A stretch of DNA of 64,000 nucleotides from Streptomyces griseus subsp. griseus (GCF_000720255.1 NZ_JOJE01000029.1:1-64000); one strand, 5' to 3'; positions 42,973-53,317 are shown, counted from the first letter of the stretch. The notes: generated from the letters alone by a model not told the origin. Program-made: numbers and translations.

Positions 42973-43854
42973 ATGGCCTCGTCCGTGAGGGCGCGTCGGG
43001 CGGCGGGGCCGCTGTTCGTCGCGCCGTTCCTGGTGCTGTTCCTGCTGCTCTTCCTCGCCCCGCTCGGCTACGCCGCCTACCTCAGTCTGTTCCAGCAACG
43101 CCTCATCGGCGGAACGGTCTTCGTCGGCCTCGACAACTACGTCAAGGCCCTCCAGGACCCGTTGCTGCTGCACGGCGTCGGCCGGGTCGCGCTGTTCTTC
43201 GTGATCCAGGTCCCGCTGATGCTGGCGCTGGCGCTGCTGTTCGCCCTCGCGCTGGACAGCGGTCTGCTGCGGCTGGCGCGGGTGATCCGGCTGGGCATCT
43301 TCGTCCCGTACGCCGTGCCGAGCGTGGTCGCCGCGCTGATGTGGGGTTATCTGTACGGACCGGACTTCGGGCCGTTCGCCCAACTCAGCCGGATGCTGGA
43401 CCTGCCGGCCCCGCACTTCCTGAGCGAGGGCTGGATGCTGGGCAGCCTGGCGAACATCGTGACCTGGGAGTTCGTCGGCTACAACATGATCATCCTGTAC
43501 GCCGCCCTGCGCACCATCCCGCAGGAGCTGTACGAGGCGGCCGCGATGGACGGCGCCGGCGCCTGGCGGATCGCCTGGTCGGTCAAGCTGCCGGCCCTGC
43601 GTCCCGCTCTGCTGCTCACCCTGCTGTTCTCCGTCATCGGCAGCTTCCAGCTGTTCAACGAGCCGAAGCTGCTGATGAACATCGCCCCGGACGTCATCAG
43701 CAGCTCCTACACCGCCAACCTGTACGGCTACTCCCTCGCGTTCACCGGCCAGCAGGTCAATTACGCGGCCACGGTGTCCTTCCTGCTGGGTCTCGTCATC
43801 GTGATCGCCTCCTACGCCGTCCTGCTCACCGCGAACCGCAGGAGGACCCCGTGA
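42973..43854 (+). CDS. Sugar ABC transporter permease 1 (MalF type)
   Basis: The 293-residue protein has six hydrophobic helices (FLVLFLLLFLAPLGYAAYLS at the start) and the EAA loop LYEAAAMDGAGAWRIAWSVKLP, where the ATPase docks. ATG 42973 is one base after the binding-protein stop. It overlaps permease 2 by four bases (GTGA). Confidence 0.94.
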   Translation: MASSVRARRAAGPLFVAPFLVLFLLLFLAPLGYAAYLSLFQQRLIGGTVFVGLDNYVKALQDPLLLHGVGRVALFFVIQVPLMLALALLFALALDSGLLRLARVIRLGIFVPYAVPSVVAALMWGYLYGPDFGPFAQLSRMLDLPAPHFLSEGWMLGSLANIVTWEFVGYNMIILYAALRTIPQELYEAAAMDGAGAWRIAWSVKLPALRPALLLTLLFSVIGSFQLFNEPKLLMNIAPDVISSSYTANLYGYSLAFTGQQVNYAATVSFLLGLVIVIASYAVLLTANRRRTP

Positions 43855-44720
43855 CCTCCCTCCCGTCCTCCCGCCGCCGCAGCACCCCGCTGACGATCGC
43901 CATGCTGGCGGCCCTCGCCTACTTCCTGTTGCCGTTGTTCTGGCTGGTGGTCGCCTCGACCAAGAGCACCGAGGACCTGTTCAACAGCTTCGGCCTGTGG
44001 TTCTCGCACACTCCGCGGCTGCTGACGAACATCAAGGAGACGTTCACCCAGGACGACGGCGTCTTCCTGCACTGGCTGCTCAACACCGCCGTGTACGCGG
44101 TGGTGAGCGCGGTGGGCGCGGCGCTGCTCGCGGCCGCCGGCGGGTACGGCTTCGCCAAGTTCCGCTTCCGCGGCGACCGTCTCGCCTTCAACCTGGTCCT
44201 CGGCGCCGTGATGGTCCCCACCACCGCGCTGGCGATCCCGACCTATCTGCTCTTCGCGAAGGCGGGTCTGGTCAACACCCCCTGGGCGGTGATCCTGCCC
44301 TCGCTGGTGAACCCCTTCGGCCTGTACCTGATGCGCGTCTACGCCCAGGACGCGGTGCCCGACAGCCTCTTGGAGGCCGCTCGCATCGACGGTGCCGGGG
44401 AGGCCCGGATCTTCTTCCGGATCGCTCTCAGGCTGCTCGGTCCCGGTCTGGTGACGGTGCTGCTCTTCACGCTGGTGGCGACCTGGAACAACTACTTCCT
44501 GCCGCTGATCATGCTCAACGACCCGAACCTGTACCCGATCACGGTCGGCCTGGCGTCCTGGGCGGCGCAGGCGCAGAACGGCGGGGCCGGCTCCAGCAGC
44601 GACATGCTCGCCCTGGTCGTGACCGGCTCTTTGCTCTCGATCGTGCCGCTGGTCGTGGCCTTCCTGCTGCTCCAGCGCTACTGGCAGAGCGGCCTGGCGG
44701 CCGGCGGCGTCAAGCAGTAG
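43851..44720 (+). CDS. Sugar ABC transporter permease 2 (MalG type)
   Basis: GTG 43851, after GGAGG, yields 289 residues with six helices (MLAALAYFLLPLFWLVVAST first) and the EAA loop LLEAARIDGAGEARIFFRIAL. It pairs with permease 1 in the membrane. The GH42 gene follows after 48 bases with its own CCGGAGG. Confidence 0.94.
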   Translation: MTSLPSSRRRSTPLTIAMLAALAYFLLPLFWLVVASTKSTEDLFNSFGLWFSHTPRLLTNIKETFTQDDGVFLHWLLNTAVYAVVSAVGAALLAAAGGYGFAKFRFRGDRLAFNLVLGAVMVPTTALAIPTYLLFAKAGLVNTPWAVILPSLVNPFGLYLMRVYAQDAVPDSLLEAARIDGAGEARIFFRIALRLLGPGLVTVLLFTLVATWNNYFLPLIMLNDPNLYPITVGLASWAAQAQNGGAGSSSDMLALVVTGSLLSIVPLVVAFLLLQRYWQSGLAAGGVKQ

Positions 44721-44768
44721 GGCACGCGCACCTCGCACCACTCCCCCACTTCCCCGGAGGTTTCCTTC

Positions 44769-46910
44769 ATGGCGGCTCTGCCTGCCCGCGTCCTCTTCGG
44801 CGCCGCGTACTACCACGAGTATCAGCCGTACGAACGACTCAAGGACGACCTGGACCTGATGGCCGGGGCCGGGTTCTCGGTGATCCGGGTCGGCGAGTCG
44901 GTGTGGTCGACCTGGGAACCGGACAACGGCCGGTTCGACCTCGACTGGCTCCAGCCGGTCCTCGACGGCGCCCACGAGCGCGGCATCTCCGTGATGCTCG
45001 GCACGCCGACGTACGCCGTGCCGCCGTGGCTGGCCCGGCAGTACCCGGAGATCACCGGCGAGTACGCCACCGGGCGGCGCCACGGCTGGGGCGCCCGTCA
45101 GGAGGTCGACTTCACGCACCCTGCCTTCCGCTTCCACGCCGAACGGGTCATCCGGAAGATCGTCGCCCGCTACGCCGACCACCCGGCGGTCATCGGCTTC
45201 CAGGTCGACAACGAGCCGGGCCTGCACCTCCTCCACAACCACGGCGTCTTCCAGCGCTTCGTGGACCACCTGCGCGAGAAGTACGGCGACGTCGAGACCC
45301 TCAACCGCGAGTGGGGCCTCGTCTACTGGTCGCACCGCCTGTCCACCTGGGCCGACCTGTGGACCCCGGACGGAAACGCGCAGCCGCAGTACGACGTGGC
45401 CTGGCGCGCGTTCCAGGCCCGTCAGGTCACCGAGTTCATCGGCTGGCAGGCGGACATCGTGCGTGAGTACGCCCACCCCGAGCAGTTCGTCACCACGTGC
45501 ATCTCCTACACCCGTCAGGCGGTCGAGGACGACGAGATGACGGACCGTCTCGACGTCGCCACGGGCAACCCGTACTACGACATGCAGGACGGTCTGGCGC
45601 TGCCCGACCCCACGCCCGACGACCACGAGCAGGTGTGGAAGACCACCGGGGTGTGGGCGCTGTACCAGACCGCCGACTGGATGTTCTCCTCCCGCCAGTC
45701 GCCGTTCCTGGTCACCGAGACCAACGCGTCCTCCATCGGTTTCCCCTGGGACAACCGGCCGGCCTACGACGGGCAGTGGCGTCAGGCGGCGTGGGCGCTC
45801 GTCGCCCGCGGGGCCCGGATGATCGAGTACTGGCACTGGCACACACTTCACTTCGGCGCCGAGACGTACTGGGGCGGGATCCTTCCGCACAGCGGCCGTC
45901 CCGGTCGCGTCTACGCCGAACTCGCCCGGCTGGGCGCCGAGTTCGAGGCAGCCGGTTCGCTCGTCGCCGGGCTCGAACCGGACGCCGACATCACGATGGT
46001 CTACTCGACGCCGAGCAAGTGGCTGATGCAGAAGTATCCGCCGCTGTCCACGCCGGACGGCGAACCCGACCCGGCCGCCTACCACCGCATCTTCGACCCC
46101 TTCTACCGGGGCGCCTTCGACGCCGGCCGCCAGGTCCGCATCGTCCACGCCCGCCAGCTCCACGACCCGAGCGGTGAACGCCCCGGTATGACCCCCGAGG
46201 AGGCGGCCCGCCGGCATCCCGTCCTCGTCGTCCCGGCCCTGTACGTCGTGGACGACACGACGCTCGACTGGTTCGCCACCTACGCCCACGCGGGCGGCCA
46301 CCTGGTGCTCGGCCCGCGCACCGGCTACGCCGACCAGGAGGCCCGCGCCCGGCACGAGCCGGCTCCGGGGCGCCTGACCAGGGCGGCGGGCGTCAGCTAC
46401 GAGGAGTTCAGCAACCTGCTGCGGGACGTCCCGGTGCGGCCGGCCCCCGGCGGTGGGATCGACCTGCCCGAGGGCGCCACGGCGACCCACTGGGCGGACG
46501 GCCTGACCGTCACGGACGCCGAAGTGCTCGTCGGTTACGACCACCCGCACTTCGGCCGCTGGCCCGCCGTCACCACCCGCGGCCACGGCGCGGGCCGCGT
46601 CACGTACGTCGGCACGGTGCCCGGCCGTGACCTCGCCCGGGCGCTGGCCGGATGGCTCGCCCCGTCCGCCCGCCACGCCTGGGGCGATCTCCCGGCGTCC
46701 GTCACCGCGACGACCGGGACCTCGCCCGACGGACCCCGGGTGCACGTCGTCCACAACTGGAGCTGGCAGCCCGTCCGGGTCGAGGCCCCGGTGGACCTGT
46801 CCGACACCTTGGCCGGTACGTCGGTCGCGGCGGGTGCGGTGGTGGAGCTCGGCCCCTGGGACGTACGGGTGTTCACGAGCACGCCGACCGGGACGACGGA
46901 GCCCCGGTGA
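44769..46910 (+). CDS. GH42 beta-galactosidase
   Basis: The 713-residue enzyme has the GH42 beginning FGAAYYHEYQPYERLKDDL, the acid/base Glu149 in GFQVDNEPGLH and the nucleophile Glu317 in FLVTETNASSIG. Domain A is the TIM barrel (~1-400), domain B the trimerisation domain (~400-630) and domain C a small beta region. There is no signal peptide, so it hydrolyses imported galactosides in the cytoplasm. It completes the LacI - ABC transporter unit. Confidence 0.94.
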   Translation: MAALPARVLFGAAYYHEYQPYERLKDDLDLMAGAGFSVIRVGESVWSTWEPDNGRFDLDWLQPVLDGAHERGISVMLGTPTYAVPPWLARQYPEITGEYATGRRHGWGARQEVDFTHPAFRFHAERVIRKIVARYADHPAVIGFQVDNEPGLHLLHNHGVFQRFVDHLREKYGDVETLNREWGLVYWSHRLSTWADLWTPDGNAQPQYDVAWRAFQARQVTEFIGWQADIVREYAHPEQFVTTCISYTRQAVEDDEMTDRLDVATGNPYYDMQDGLALPDPTPDDHEQVWKTTGVWALYQTADWMFSSRQSPFLVTETNASSIGFPWDNRPAYDGQWRQAAWALVARGARMIEYWHWHTLHFGAETYWGGILPHSGRPGRVYAELARLGAEFEAAGSLVAGLEPDADITMVYSTPSKWLMQKYPPLSTPDGEPDPAAYHRIFDPFYRGAFDAGRQVRIVHARQLHDPSGERPGMTPEEAARRHPVLVVPALYVVDDTTLDWFATYAHAGGHLVLGPRTGYADQEARARHEPAPGRLTRAAGVSYEEFSNLLRDVPVRPAPGGGIDLPEGATATHWADGLTVTDAEVLVGYDHPHFGRWPAVTTRGHGAGRVTYVGTVPGRDLARALAGWLAPSARHAWGDLPASVTATTGTSPDGPRVHVVHNWSWQPVRVEAPVDLSDTLAGTSVAAGAVVELGPWDVRVFTSTPTGTTEPR

Positions 46911-47075
46911 CCTGGCGAGAACGACGAGGGCCCGGTGATCAGGGCGCAGGACCGGCCTGTACGGCCGCGGTCGCCACACTGACCGCGCTCGTCCTGGCGC
47001 TCGGTACGTGAGCAGGGCCGACGGGGATTTCCGCCCGCCCTGCGCTCCGTGCGCGGGTGCTCAGCGCGTCGCGCT

Positions 47076-48470
47076 CTAGCGTTCGGCCTCCGTCAGTGGT
47101 GGGCCCTGGAGGTGCGGTTTCTTCGGGCCGAAGAGCATCGGGAGGAGCATGTCGGGCGAGGAGAGGCGGATCGGCGGCTTCTCCAGGCTCATCACGTCGA
47201 GGAGGGCGCCGAGCGCGCGAGGACTGCGGGCGCCGGTGGCGACGGGACGGTCGACGAAGCGGGCCAGGAAGCGGTCCGCCGTGGTGGGCGGGGTGTCGGT
47301 GGCGCCGGGGTAGGAGGCGTCCTGGCCCACCGCCAGGTCCCAGACGACGGCGACAGGGCGGGACACGGCGCGTTGCAGGCGGCGGGCGGTGCCCGGGGCG
47401 GTGAGGTCCGTGGCGCGCAGGGTCTCGCGGACGATGACGGCGCTCCGGGCGGCGACGGTGAGTCCGTGCCCGTGGACGGGGTTGTAGCCGGCCACGGCGT
47501 CGCCGAGGACGAGGAGGCCGTCCGGCCACTGCCGGAGTTTCTCGTAGGAGCGGCGGCGGTTGGCGGTGGCGTGGGTGGTGGCGATGTCCCCGATCGGCGT
47601 CGCGTCCTTGAGGAGTTCACCGATGACGGGGTCGCCGAGGCTCAGGGTGAAGTCGACGAAGGCGTTCGGGTCGGCGGTGGGTTCGCAGCCGCGGCTGCCC
47701 GTGAGGGTGACGATCCAGCGGTCCCCTTCGACGGGCAGGATGATGCCGCCACGGCCGGGCGCCTTGGCGGGGTTGGCCTGCACGTTCACCAGCGGGAAGG
47801 CGCCGTCGCCGGTCGTGCCGGGGGGCGTGGAAGAGGCGAGTGGCGTAGGTGACGCCGGCGTCGACCTCGCGTTCGGCGGGCTCGGGCAGCCCGAGGTCCA
47901 CAAGCCACCGCGGGGTGCGGGAGCCGCGGCCGGAGGCGTCGACGGCCAGGTCGGCGGTGAGGGTGGGTTCCTCGTCGCCGGTGCGCACGCGCACGCCGGT
48001 GACGCGGCCGGCACCGCCCTCCAGGGCGAGCGCGGTGGTGTTCTGGCGCACGGTGATGCGTGGGTCGGCCAGGGCGCGTCGGCGCAGGACGTGGTCGAGC
48101 AGGTCGCGCGAGCACACCAGGTTGCGGTGGTGCGTGGCGGTGAACCGGCGGAACCAGATCTCGTCGGGTGCGCGGGAGACCAGGTCGCCCATGATGTGGA
48201 CCAGACGGCCGCCCTCGGCGAGGACCTCGTCGACGACGCCGGGCAGCAGGTCGTCGAAGGCCCTCACTCCTCCGCTCCACACCATGTGGGCGTGGCGGGC
48301 CTGGGGAACGCCGGCGGCGGGGTGGGGGGCCGTCCGGGAGGGTGTCCTGTTCGATGACGGTGACGTCGGCGAAGGCGGTGAGCGCGGTGGCGGCGAAGAG
48401 GCCCGCGGCGCTCGCGCCGATGACGACTGCGGTGGGCCGGAGGCCAAGTGCACTGTCAAGCGTCGGTGTT
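47076..48470 (-). pseudogene. FAD-dependent monooxygenase, broken by two frameshifts
   Basis: Three minus-strand frames together make one flavoprotein. The first has the FAD motif TAVVIGASAAGLFAATALTA and VTVIEQDTLPD. The second, from a G-run near 48330, has GVPQARHAHMVWSGGVRAFD, ALALEGGAGRVTGVRV and VDASGRGSRTPRWL. The third, from a G-run near 47825, has [38 protein letters not shown] and the C-terminus. Both breaks lie in G/C homopolymers, so sequencing error is a serious alternative to true inactivation. No clear start codon is visible. Confidence 0.8.
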
Positions 48471-48584
48471 GACGTTATCGGGCCGACTGCCGGCCGCTCC
48501 CGTCCGGCGGGCGACGGCCGGATGCGGAAGGGCCCGAACGCCGTGTCTCCACGGTGTCCGGGCCCTCGGAGGGGCGGCTCGGTG

Positions 48585-48821
48585 TCAGCCGCCGTCGAGG
48601 CGGGAGCGAAGAAGTCCCTTGCCCAGTTCGGCACCCTTGCGGCTGTCGGCCTGGGCCTTGCGGAACAGGTCCGCGACCTCGGTGTCCTTCTCGCGTTCGG
48701 CGTCCTGGATGTAGCTCTCCAGGCGCAGCGCGTTGCTCAGGCACGCCTCCACGTACCAGATCAGGTTGTAGTCCTTGTCCTGCGTGCCGGTGACGCCGCC
48801 GGTCTCCGTTCCACTGGTCAT
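48585..48821 (-). CDS. Small conserved helical protein
   Basis: ATG 48821 lies behind GGAGGAGG and encodes 78 residues. Two helices are predicted (YNLIWYVEACLSNALRLESY; EVADLFRKAQADSRKGAELG). It resembles short acidic actinomycete proteins of unknown role. No motif for catalysis or export is seen. Confidence 0.75.
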   Translation of the reverse strand: MTSGTETGGVTGTQDKDYNLIWYVEACLSNALRLESYIQDAEREKDTEVADLFRKAQADSRKGAELGKGLLRSRLDGG

Positions 48822-48929
48822 GCGGACCTCCTCCGTCGGTTCGCGGTCTGTCGGCGCGGGACGGGTACCCGTCCCGAACCGGGCCACACGGGGAGAATCC
48901 GGTACGTCACGGGCCTACGGGCGGCCGTC

Positions 48930-50432
48930 TCACTCGTCGATGGCCGAGCCGTAGCGGGAGCCCACCACGGGCGCGCCCAGTGATCCGGCGCCGAACGACC
49001 ACGAGCCGCTCGCCAGCAGGCCCGACGGTCCGGCGGGCAGGAACCAGGCCACTCCGTCGCCGGCGTTCTCGACGGGCGCGGCGGCGACCAGCTCGGCCCG
49101 GCCGTCCGCGTCGGTGTCCACCAGCCGGACCTGGGCGCCCCAGGAGTCCTCGGCCTCGGCGGTGCCGGGGATGTTCGCGGTGTTCTGGTCGAAGGACTGG
49201 CTGCCGGTCGCGGTCAGACCCCCGGCGGCCCCGCGCAGCAGCCACACCGCGCCGGCGTCGGCCTCGTTGCCCAGGTCCTTGCCGGGTGCGCCGACGGCCA
49301 CGTCGGCGTAACCGTCGCCGTTGACGTCGGCCACGGACACGTCGGCGCCCCACGCGTCGCCGTGCCTGCCCACGCCCGGGACGCCCGCGGAGTTCTGGGT
49401 CCACCACTGCGCCGCGCCCTCCTCGCCCACAGGGCCGTCCTCACCGCCGTAGTACACGCCGATGAGTCCGCCGGTAAGGCCCTCGGCCTCGTCGTCGGGG
49501 CTGCTGACCTGACCGACCACGAGGTCGTCGTAGCCGTCCTTGTCGATGTCGCCGGAGGCGCTGGCGGTGCCGCCGCGCAGGTCACGGAGGTGGGTGAAGC
49601 TCGCGCCGCCTGCATAGACGGCCGACCATCCCTGGGCGTAGGTGTCCGCCTGGCTGAAGCCGGAGACGACGAGGTCCGCGAAGCCGTCCTTGTCGTAGTC
49701 GCCGGTGGTCAGGCCGGCAGGCTGGATGCGGTGGCCCTCGGGGTGCTGGGGCAGGGCGAGGCGGGCCGTGCGGGTGAGCCTGCCCTGGCGCAGGGTGAAG
49801 ACCTGGGCCCCGTCTTCGTCGAGTACGGCGATGTCGTCGTTCGGGGTCGCCGAGGAGAAGCGGGCGGCGGCGACGGCCGCGCCGAAGCGGGCGCCGGAGG
49901 TGGGGGTGGGGGCGGTGAAGGAACCGGCGCGGGTGCCGAGGCCCTGCGCGGAGCCGTACAGGACGGTTACCCGGCCGGCGCCGGCCACGGTGCCCTCGGC
50001 CTCACCGGGAGCGCCGATGATCGCGTCGTCGTAGCCGTCGCCGTCGATGTCACCGGAGGCGACCGCGTGTCCGAAGCCGTCCCAGGCCTCGGAGGTGCCG
50101 GGGACGCCGGGCGTGGACTGGCTGAAGACGGCGGTGCGGCCCTTGGGGGTGCTGGTGTTGGTGCCGATGCCGTTCGGGGCGCCGTACTGCACGGTGACGT
50201 ATCCGGCGCCCGCCTTCCCGTCGACTCTGCCTTCGGGCGCGCCGATGAGGACGTCGGCGTAGCCGTCGCCGTTGAAGTCGTTGTTGCGGTCGGCGGCGCC
50301 GGTGCCGCCGGGGACGCCCGCGTAGGAGGCCGGGGCGGCCAGGACGGCGGCTCCGGTCAGCAGCAGGAACAAGGCTGCCGTGACGGCGGCGGAAGTACCG
50401 GTGCGGCGGATCGTGCGCGGTGTGCGGGACAT
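48930..50432 (-). CDS. Secreted FG-GAP/VCBS repeat protein
   Basis: ATG 50432 follows GGGGGAAA and gives 500 residues. A signal peptide (RRTGTSAAVTAALFLLLTGA, then SYAGVPG) precedes about seven integrin-like FG-GAP repeats, each with a Ca-binding DxDGxGxxD loop (NNDFNGDGYADVLIGAP; GDIDGDGYDDAIIGAP; ADVNGDGYADVAVGAP). It would form a beta-propeller outside the cell, binding calcium; the ligand is not known. Divergent gene at 50790. Confidence 0.9.
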   Translation of the reverse strand: MSRTPRTIRRTGTSAAVTAALFLLLTGAAVLAAPASYAGVPGGTGAADRNNDFNGDGYADVLIGAPEGRVDGKAGAGYVTVQYGAPNGIGTNTSTPKGRTAVFSQSTPGVPGTSEAWDGFGHAVASGDIDGDGYDDAIIGAPGEAEGTVAGAGRVTVLYGSAQGLGTRAGSFTAPTPTSGARFGAAVAAARFSSATPNDDIAVLDEDGAQVFTLRQGRLTRTARLALPQHPEGHRIQPAGLTTGDYDKDGFADLVVSGFSQADTYAQGWSAVYAGGASFTHLRDLRGGTASASGDIDKDGYDDLVVGQVSSPDDEAEGLTGGLIGVYYGGEDGPVGEEGAAQWWTQNSAGVPGVGRHGDAWGADVSVADVNGDGYADVAVGAPGKDLGNEADAGAVWLLRGAAGGLTATGSQSFDQNTANIPGTAEAEDSWGAQVRLVDTDADGRAELVAAAPVENAGDGVAWFLPAGPSGLLASGSWSFGAGSLGAPVVGSRYGSAIDE

Positions 50433-50789
50433 GCCTGTTTCCCCCAGGGGTGACGAGTGGTCGTGGTCGTGCCGGCGTTTGCGGTCGAGTGCGGGCTGCG
50501 TGCCGGATCCAACTGGAATCCGCCCGTACTTCGCCGACGCCTGGTTCGACACGGGACGACCCGGAGGAGTTGTGGTGCCCCCGGGGGCTGTGACAGGTCG
50601 GTGACAGCCGTTGCCGGAGGCGGACATTCAGCCCACGTCCCGGAGTAGGCGCTGCCGAGGTCAGCGCCGGCAAGCCGCTGCGAAGCGCCAGGGTGCGCCA
50701 CCCCTTCCCTGCCGTGGAGATATCCACGAGCATGCATATGCCGGATCGACCTGCCGGGCGGGCCGAGCGGAGGGCACACGGAGCCGGAC
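50433..50789. other. Divergent intergenic region
   Basis: These 357 bases separate the FG-GAP gene from the next plus-strand gene. A direct repeat TGACAG (twice around 50590-50605) is visible. No ORF shows host-like bias. Promoters for both genes are expected here but not assignable by eye. Confidence 0.4.
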
Positions 50790-51254
50790 ATGAGCGATGA
50801 GGCGTGGAGGCGTGGTGTGGAGTGGCTGGCGGCCGCCGCGCCGGACCCGCGGGCCTGCAAGCGGGACTGGGACCGGGGTGACGGAGTCGCGCTGCTGGAG
50901 GCGGGCCGGTACTGGGACCTGCTGAGCGTCCCCGAGCGGCTGGGCCTGCTCGCCCTGGACCTGCTGTGGCAGACGTCGTCTCCCTTGCCGGGACCGACCC
51001 TGGTGGACACCGCGGCGGAGCGGGTGGGGTTCTTCCTGCCGCCGGACCCGGGCAGTGAGTGGGTCGGGGCGGGACTGCGGCACGCCGGCAAGGGGGCGTG
51101 GGTCGCCGTTCCCCCGCCGTACCGGCCGGGCCGCTTCCTGGAGTGGCTGATCCCGCCCGACGGGAGCGGTGCGCTGTACCCGCCCGTCATCCTGGAGGCC
51201 GCGCTGCGCCGGGCCAACGGCACGCTCGCGGTGCTGGCGCCGCTGGTCGACTAG
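50790..51254 (+). CDS. Conserved hypothetical protein
   Basis: The 154-residue protein starts MSDEAWRRGVEWLAAAAPDP, is rich in Trp and Pro (FFLPPDPGSEW; WVAVPPPYRPGRFLEWLIPP) and ends in a helix RRANGTLAVLAPLVD. It is similar in style to proteins related to the bifunctional DNA primase/polymerase N-domain, but without catalytic residues that I can identify. It precedes the conservon by 189 bases and may not belong to it. Confidence 0.65.
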   Translation: MSDEAWRRGVEWLAAAAPDPRACKRDWDRGDGVALLEAGRYWDLLSVPERLGLLALDLLWQTSSPLPGPTLVDTAAERVGFFLPPDPGSEWVGAGLRHAGKGAWVAVPPPYRPGRFLEWLIPPDGSGALYPPVILEAALRRANGTLAVLAPLVD

Positions 51255-51443
51255 CACCAACTCGATGAACCCGTACGGCAATTCAGACAGTTGACGCAGA
51301 AACGAAGAGAGGCCGGTCACTTTCGACGGCGAAGTATCACTCGACCGTGCGAGAACGATCAATGACGGTGTGTACTGTGCTGCGAACGCCCCACTCGGGG
51401 AGCCCGGACCCCGCCCTGCCCGACCTCTGATGGAACCGCTTCG

Positions 51444-52895
51444 ATGATCGAATTACCGGACCTGGCCGTCGGCGTCCTCGCCGCCGGCACCCTGTCCGCG
51501 CTCGCCCTCGGCGGCGGCCTGATGCGGCTGCGGCGCCAACGGGCCAGACAGCGCACCGAGATCACCGCGTTGCGTGCCCAGGTCGACGGTCTGGTCCAGG
51601 CGTTCACCGCCGAGGTGGAGCACCTCGCGGAGCGGCGCGTGCCCGCCGCCGCCCGCCAACTGGCGCACCCGCACGTCGTGGTGCCGGGCCCGCTGCGACC
51701 GCAGACCACCGGGACGCCGCTCGGTCACGCCCTCGACCTCGTGCTGCGGGGGCTGCGCGCCGAACTGCTCGCCCAGCACACCCGCGTCGACGCGGCCGCC
51801 CAGGCCGGGCTGCGCGGCGCCACCCGCGAGATCCAGGCGGCGCTGTACCGGCTCCAGGACGCCCTGCGGAGTCTGCAGCAGCGCTACGACGATCCCGAGT
51901 TGGCGCAGACGCTGTTCCAGCTGGACCACGAGAACGAGCAGTCGCTGCGGCGCGCCCAGGTGACCGCCGTGGTGTGCGGGGCCTGGGTCGGGCTCGCCCG
52001 GGAGGAGTCCCACCTGGTGGACGCGGTGACGGGAGGTCAGGCGCGGCTCGCGGGCTACCACCGGGTGACGGTCCACAACCATCTGGAGCCGGGCACCGCC
52101 CTCGTCTCGCACGCCGTCGAACCGGTCGCCATCATCGTCGCCGAGCTCCTGGACAACGCCCTTCGGCACTCCGCTCCGGAGACCGAGGTCACAGTCGGTC
52201 TCGAACACGTCCACCACGGCGTGTGCGTCACCGTCGACGACGCCGGTCTGGGCATGACGCAGGACGAACGGGCGCGCGCCCAGCGGCTGGTGGCCGGCGG
52301 TGACCCGATCCTGCTCACCGAACTCGGCGACCCGCCGCGCATGGGGCTGGCCGCGGTCGGCCGGCTGACCCGGCAGTTCGACCTGAGCGTGGACGTCTCC
52401 TCGCCCTCCCCCTACGGCGGAGTGCGGGCGGTGCTGCGTGTCGACAGCCATCTGCTCAGCCGTATCGACCCGGTCGAGAAGCCGCCCGCGGCGAGCGCCC
52501 CGCGCACCACCCGACGCGCCGCGCCGGAGGACCCGGGCGCGTCGGTGCCGGCTCCGTCGCCGACGGCTCCTGCGCCGACGGCTGCTTCGGCGGCTGCTCC
52601 AGCAGCGTCCGCCCACGGCTACGGCAGTGAGCGGGACGACCCCGCCGCCCCGGCCGCGTCGGGGCACCACGATCCGGGGGACACCGGCGGTCTGCCGCAG
52701 CGGCGCCGCCGCAGCCGGGTGACCGCCCGGCAGGAGACCGCGCCGGCCGGCCCGGCGCGGCGGCCCGAGGAGGCCGCGGCGGCGCTCGGCGCGCTGCAGG
52801 CCGGCACCGCGGCGGCCCGCGCCGCGGCCGCGGAGGGCACCGACCGGTGGCCCGACGAGACCGAACCGACCGACCACGAAGGGGGAGCGGCATGA
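51444..52895 (+). CDS. cvnA: Conservon sensor-kinase-like protein CvnA
   Basis: The 483-residue protein has one N-terminal transmembrane helix (LAVGVLAAGTLSALALGGGL), a helical dimerisation region (~30-200) and a HATPase domain with the N box ELLDNALRHSAP and the D box DDAGLGMTQDE. The Ala/Pro-rich C-terminal 130 residues look disordered. CvnA proteins form a membrane complex with CvnB-D that resembles a G-protein-coupled signal system. No histidine-kinase phospho-acceptor is evident, which is normal for the family. It overlaps cvnB by four bases. Confidence 0.92.
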   Translation: MIELPDLAVGVLAAGTLSALALGGGLMRLRRQRARQRTEITALRAQVDGLVQAFTAEVEHLAERRVPAAARQLAHPHVVVPGPLRPQTTGTPLGHALDLVLRGLRAELLAQHTRVDAAAQAGLRGATREIQAALYRLQDALRSLQQRYDDPELAQTLFQLDHENEQSLRRAQVTAVVCGAWVGLAREESHLVDAVTGGQARLAGYHRVTVHNHLEPGTALVSHAVEPVAIIVAELLDNALRHSAPETEVTVGLEHVHHGVCVTVDDAGLGMTQDERARAQRLVAGGDPILLTELGDPPRMGLAAVGRLTRQFDLSVDVSSPSPYGGVRAVLRVDSHLLSRIDPVEKPPAASAPRTTRRAAPEDPGASVPAPSPTAPAPTAASAAAPAASAHGYGSERDDPAAPAASGHHDPGDTGGLPQRRRRSRVTARQETAPAGPARRPEEAAAALGALQAGTAAARAAAAEGTDRWPDETEPTDHEGGAA

Positions 52896-53317
52896 CCAGC
52901 CGCGACTTGAGCGACACGGCCTGGGTGCTGGAACCGATCCTTCAGGTGCCGCACGTCGTCGCCGCCGTCCTGCTGACCAAGGACGGGCTCGTGACGGGGT
53001 ACACCGACGCGCTGACCCAGCCGTCGGCCGAGCGGGTCGCCGCGATCACCAGCACGGTGCAGGGGGCCTGTCGTACGGCGGCTGCCGCGTTCGCCGACCG
53101 GGACCGGGCCGAGGTCCGGCAGGTCGTCATCGAGTCGGACCACGGGTACGTGCTGATCGTGCCGACCGACCACGGCACCTGCGTGGCCGCGTACGGAGAC
53201 GGCGAGGTGCGTCTGGACCTGCTCGCGCACCGGGTTCACTCGCAGGTGGCGCGGCTGGGCGAGAAGGCGATGGCCGCCGCGCCCCGGGAGGCCGACGGCG
53301 ACGACAGCCCGGTATGA
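52892..53317 (+). CDS. cvnB: Conservon roadblock/LC7 protein CvnB
   Basis: ATG 52892 after GGGGGAG gives 141 residues with the roadblock/LC7 fold: LEPILQVPHVVAAVLLTKDG, VAAITSTVQGACRTAAA and YVLIVPTDHGTCVAAYG. Such proteins regulate small GTPases such as CvnD. Four-base overlaps with cvnA and cvnC imply coupled translation. Confidence 0.94.
   Translation: MTSRDLSDTAWVLEPILQVPHVVAAVLLTKDGLVTGYTDALTQPSAERVAAITSTVQGACRTAAAAFADRDRAEVRQVVIESDHGYVLIVPTDHGTCVAAYGDGEVRLDLLAHRVHSQVARLGEKAMAAAPREADGDDSPV

Noticed and set aside
43812..46979. 1055-codon minus-strand frame opposite the permease and GH42 genes
   Set aside because: Shadow frame of well-supported genes with characteristic domains on the plus strand.
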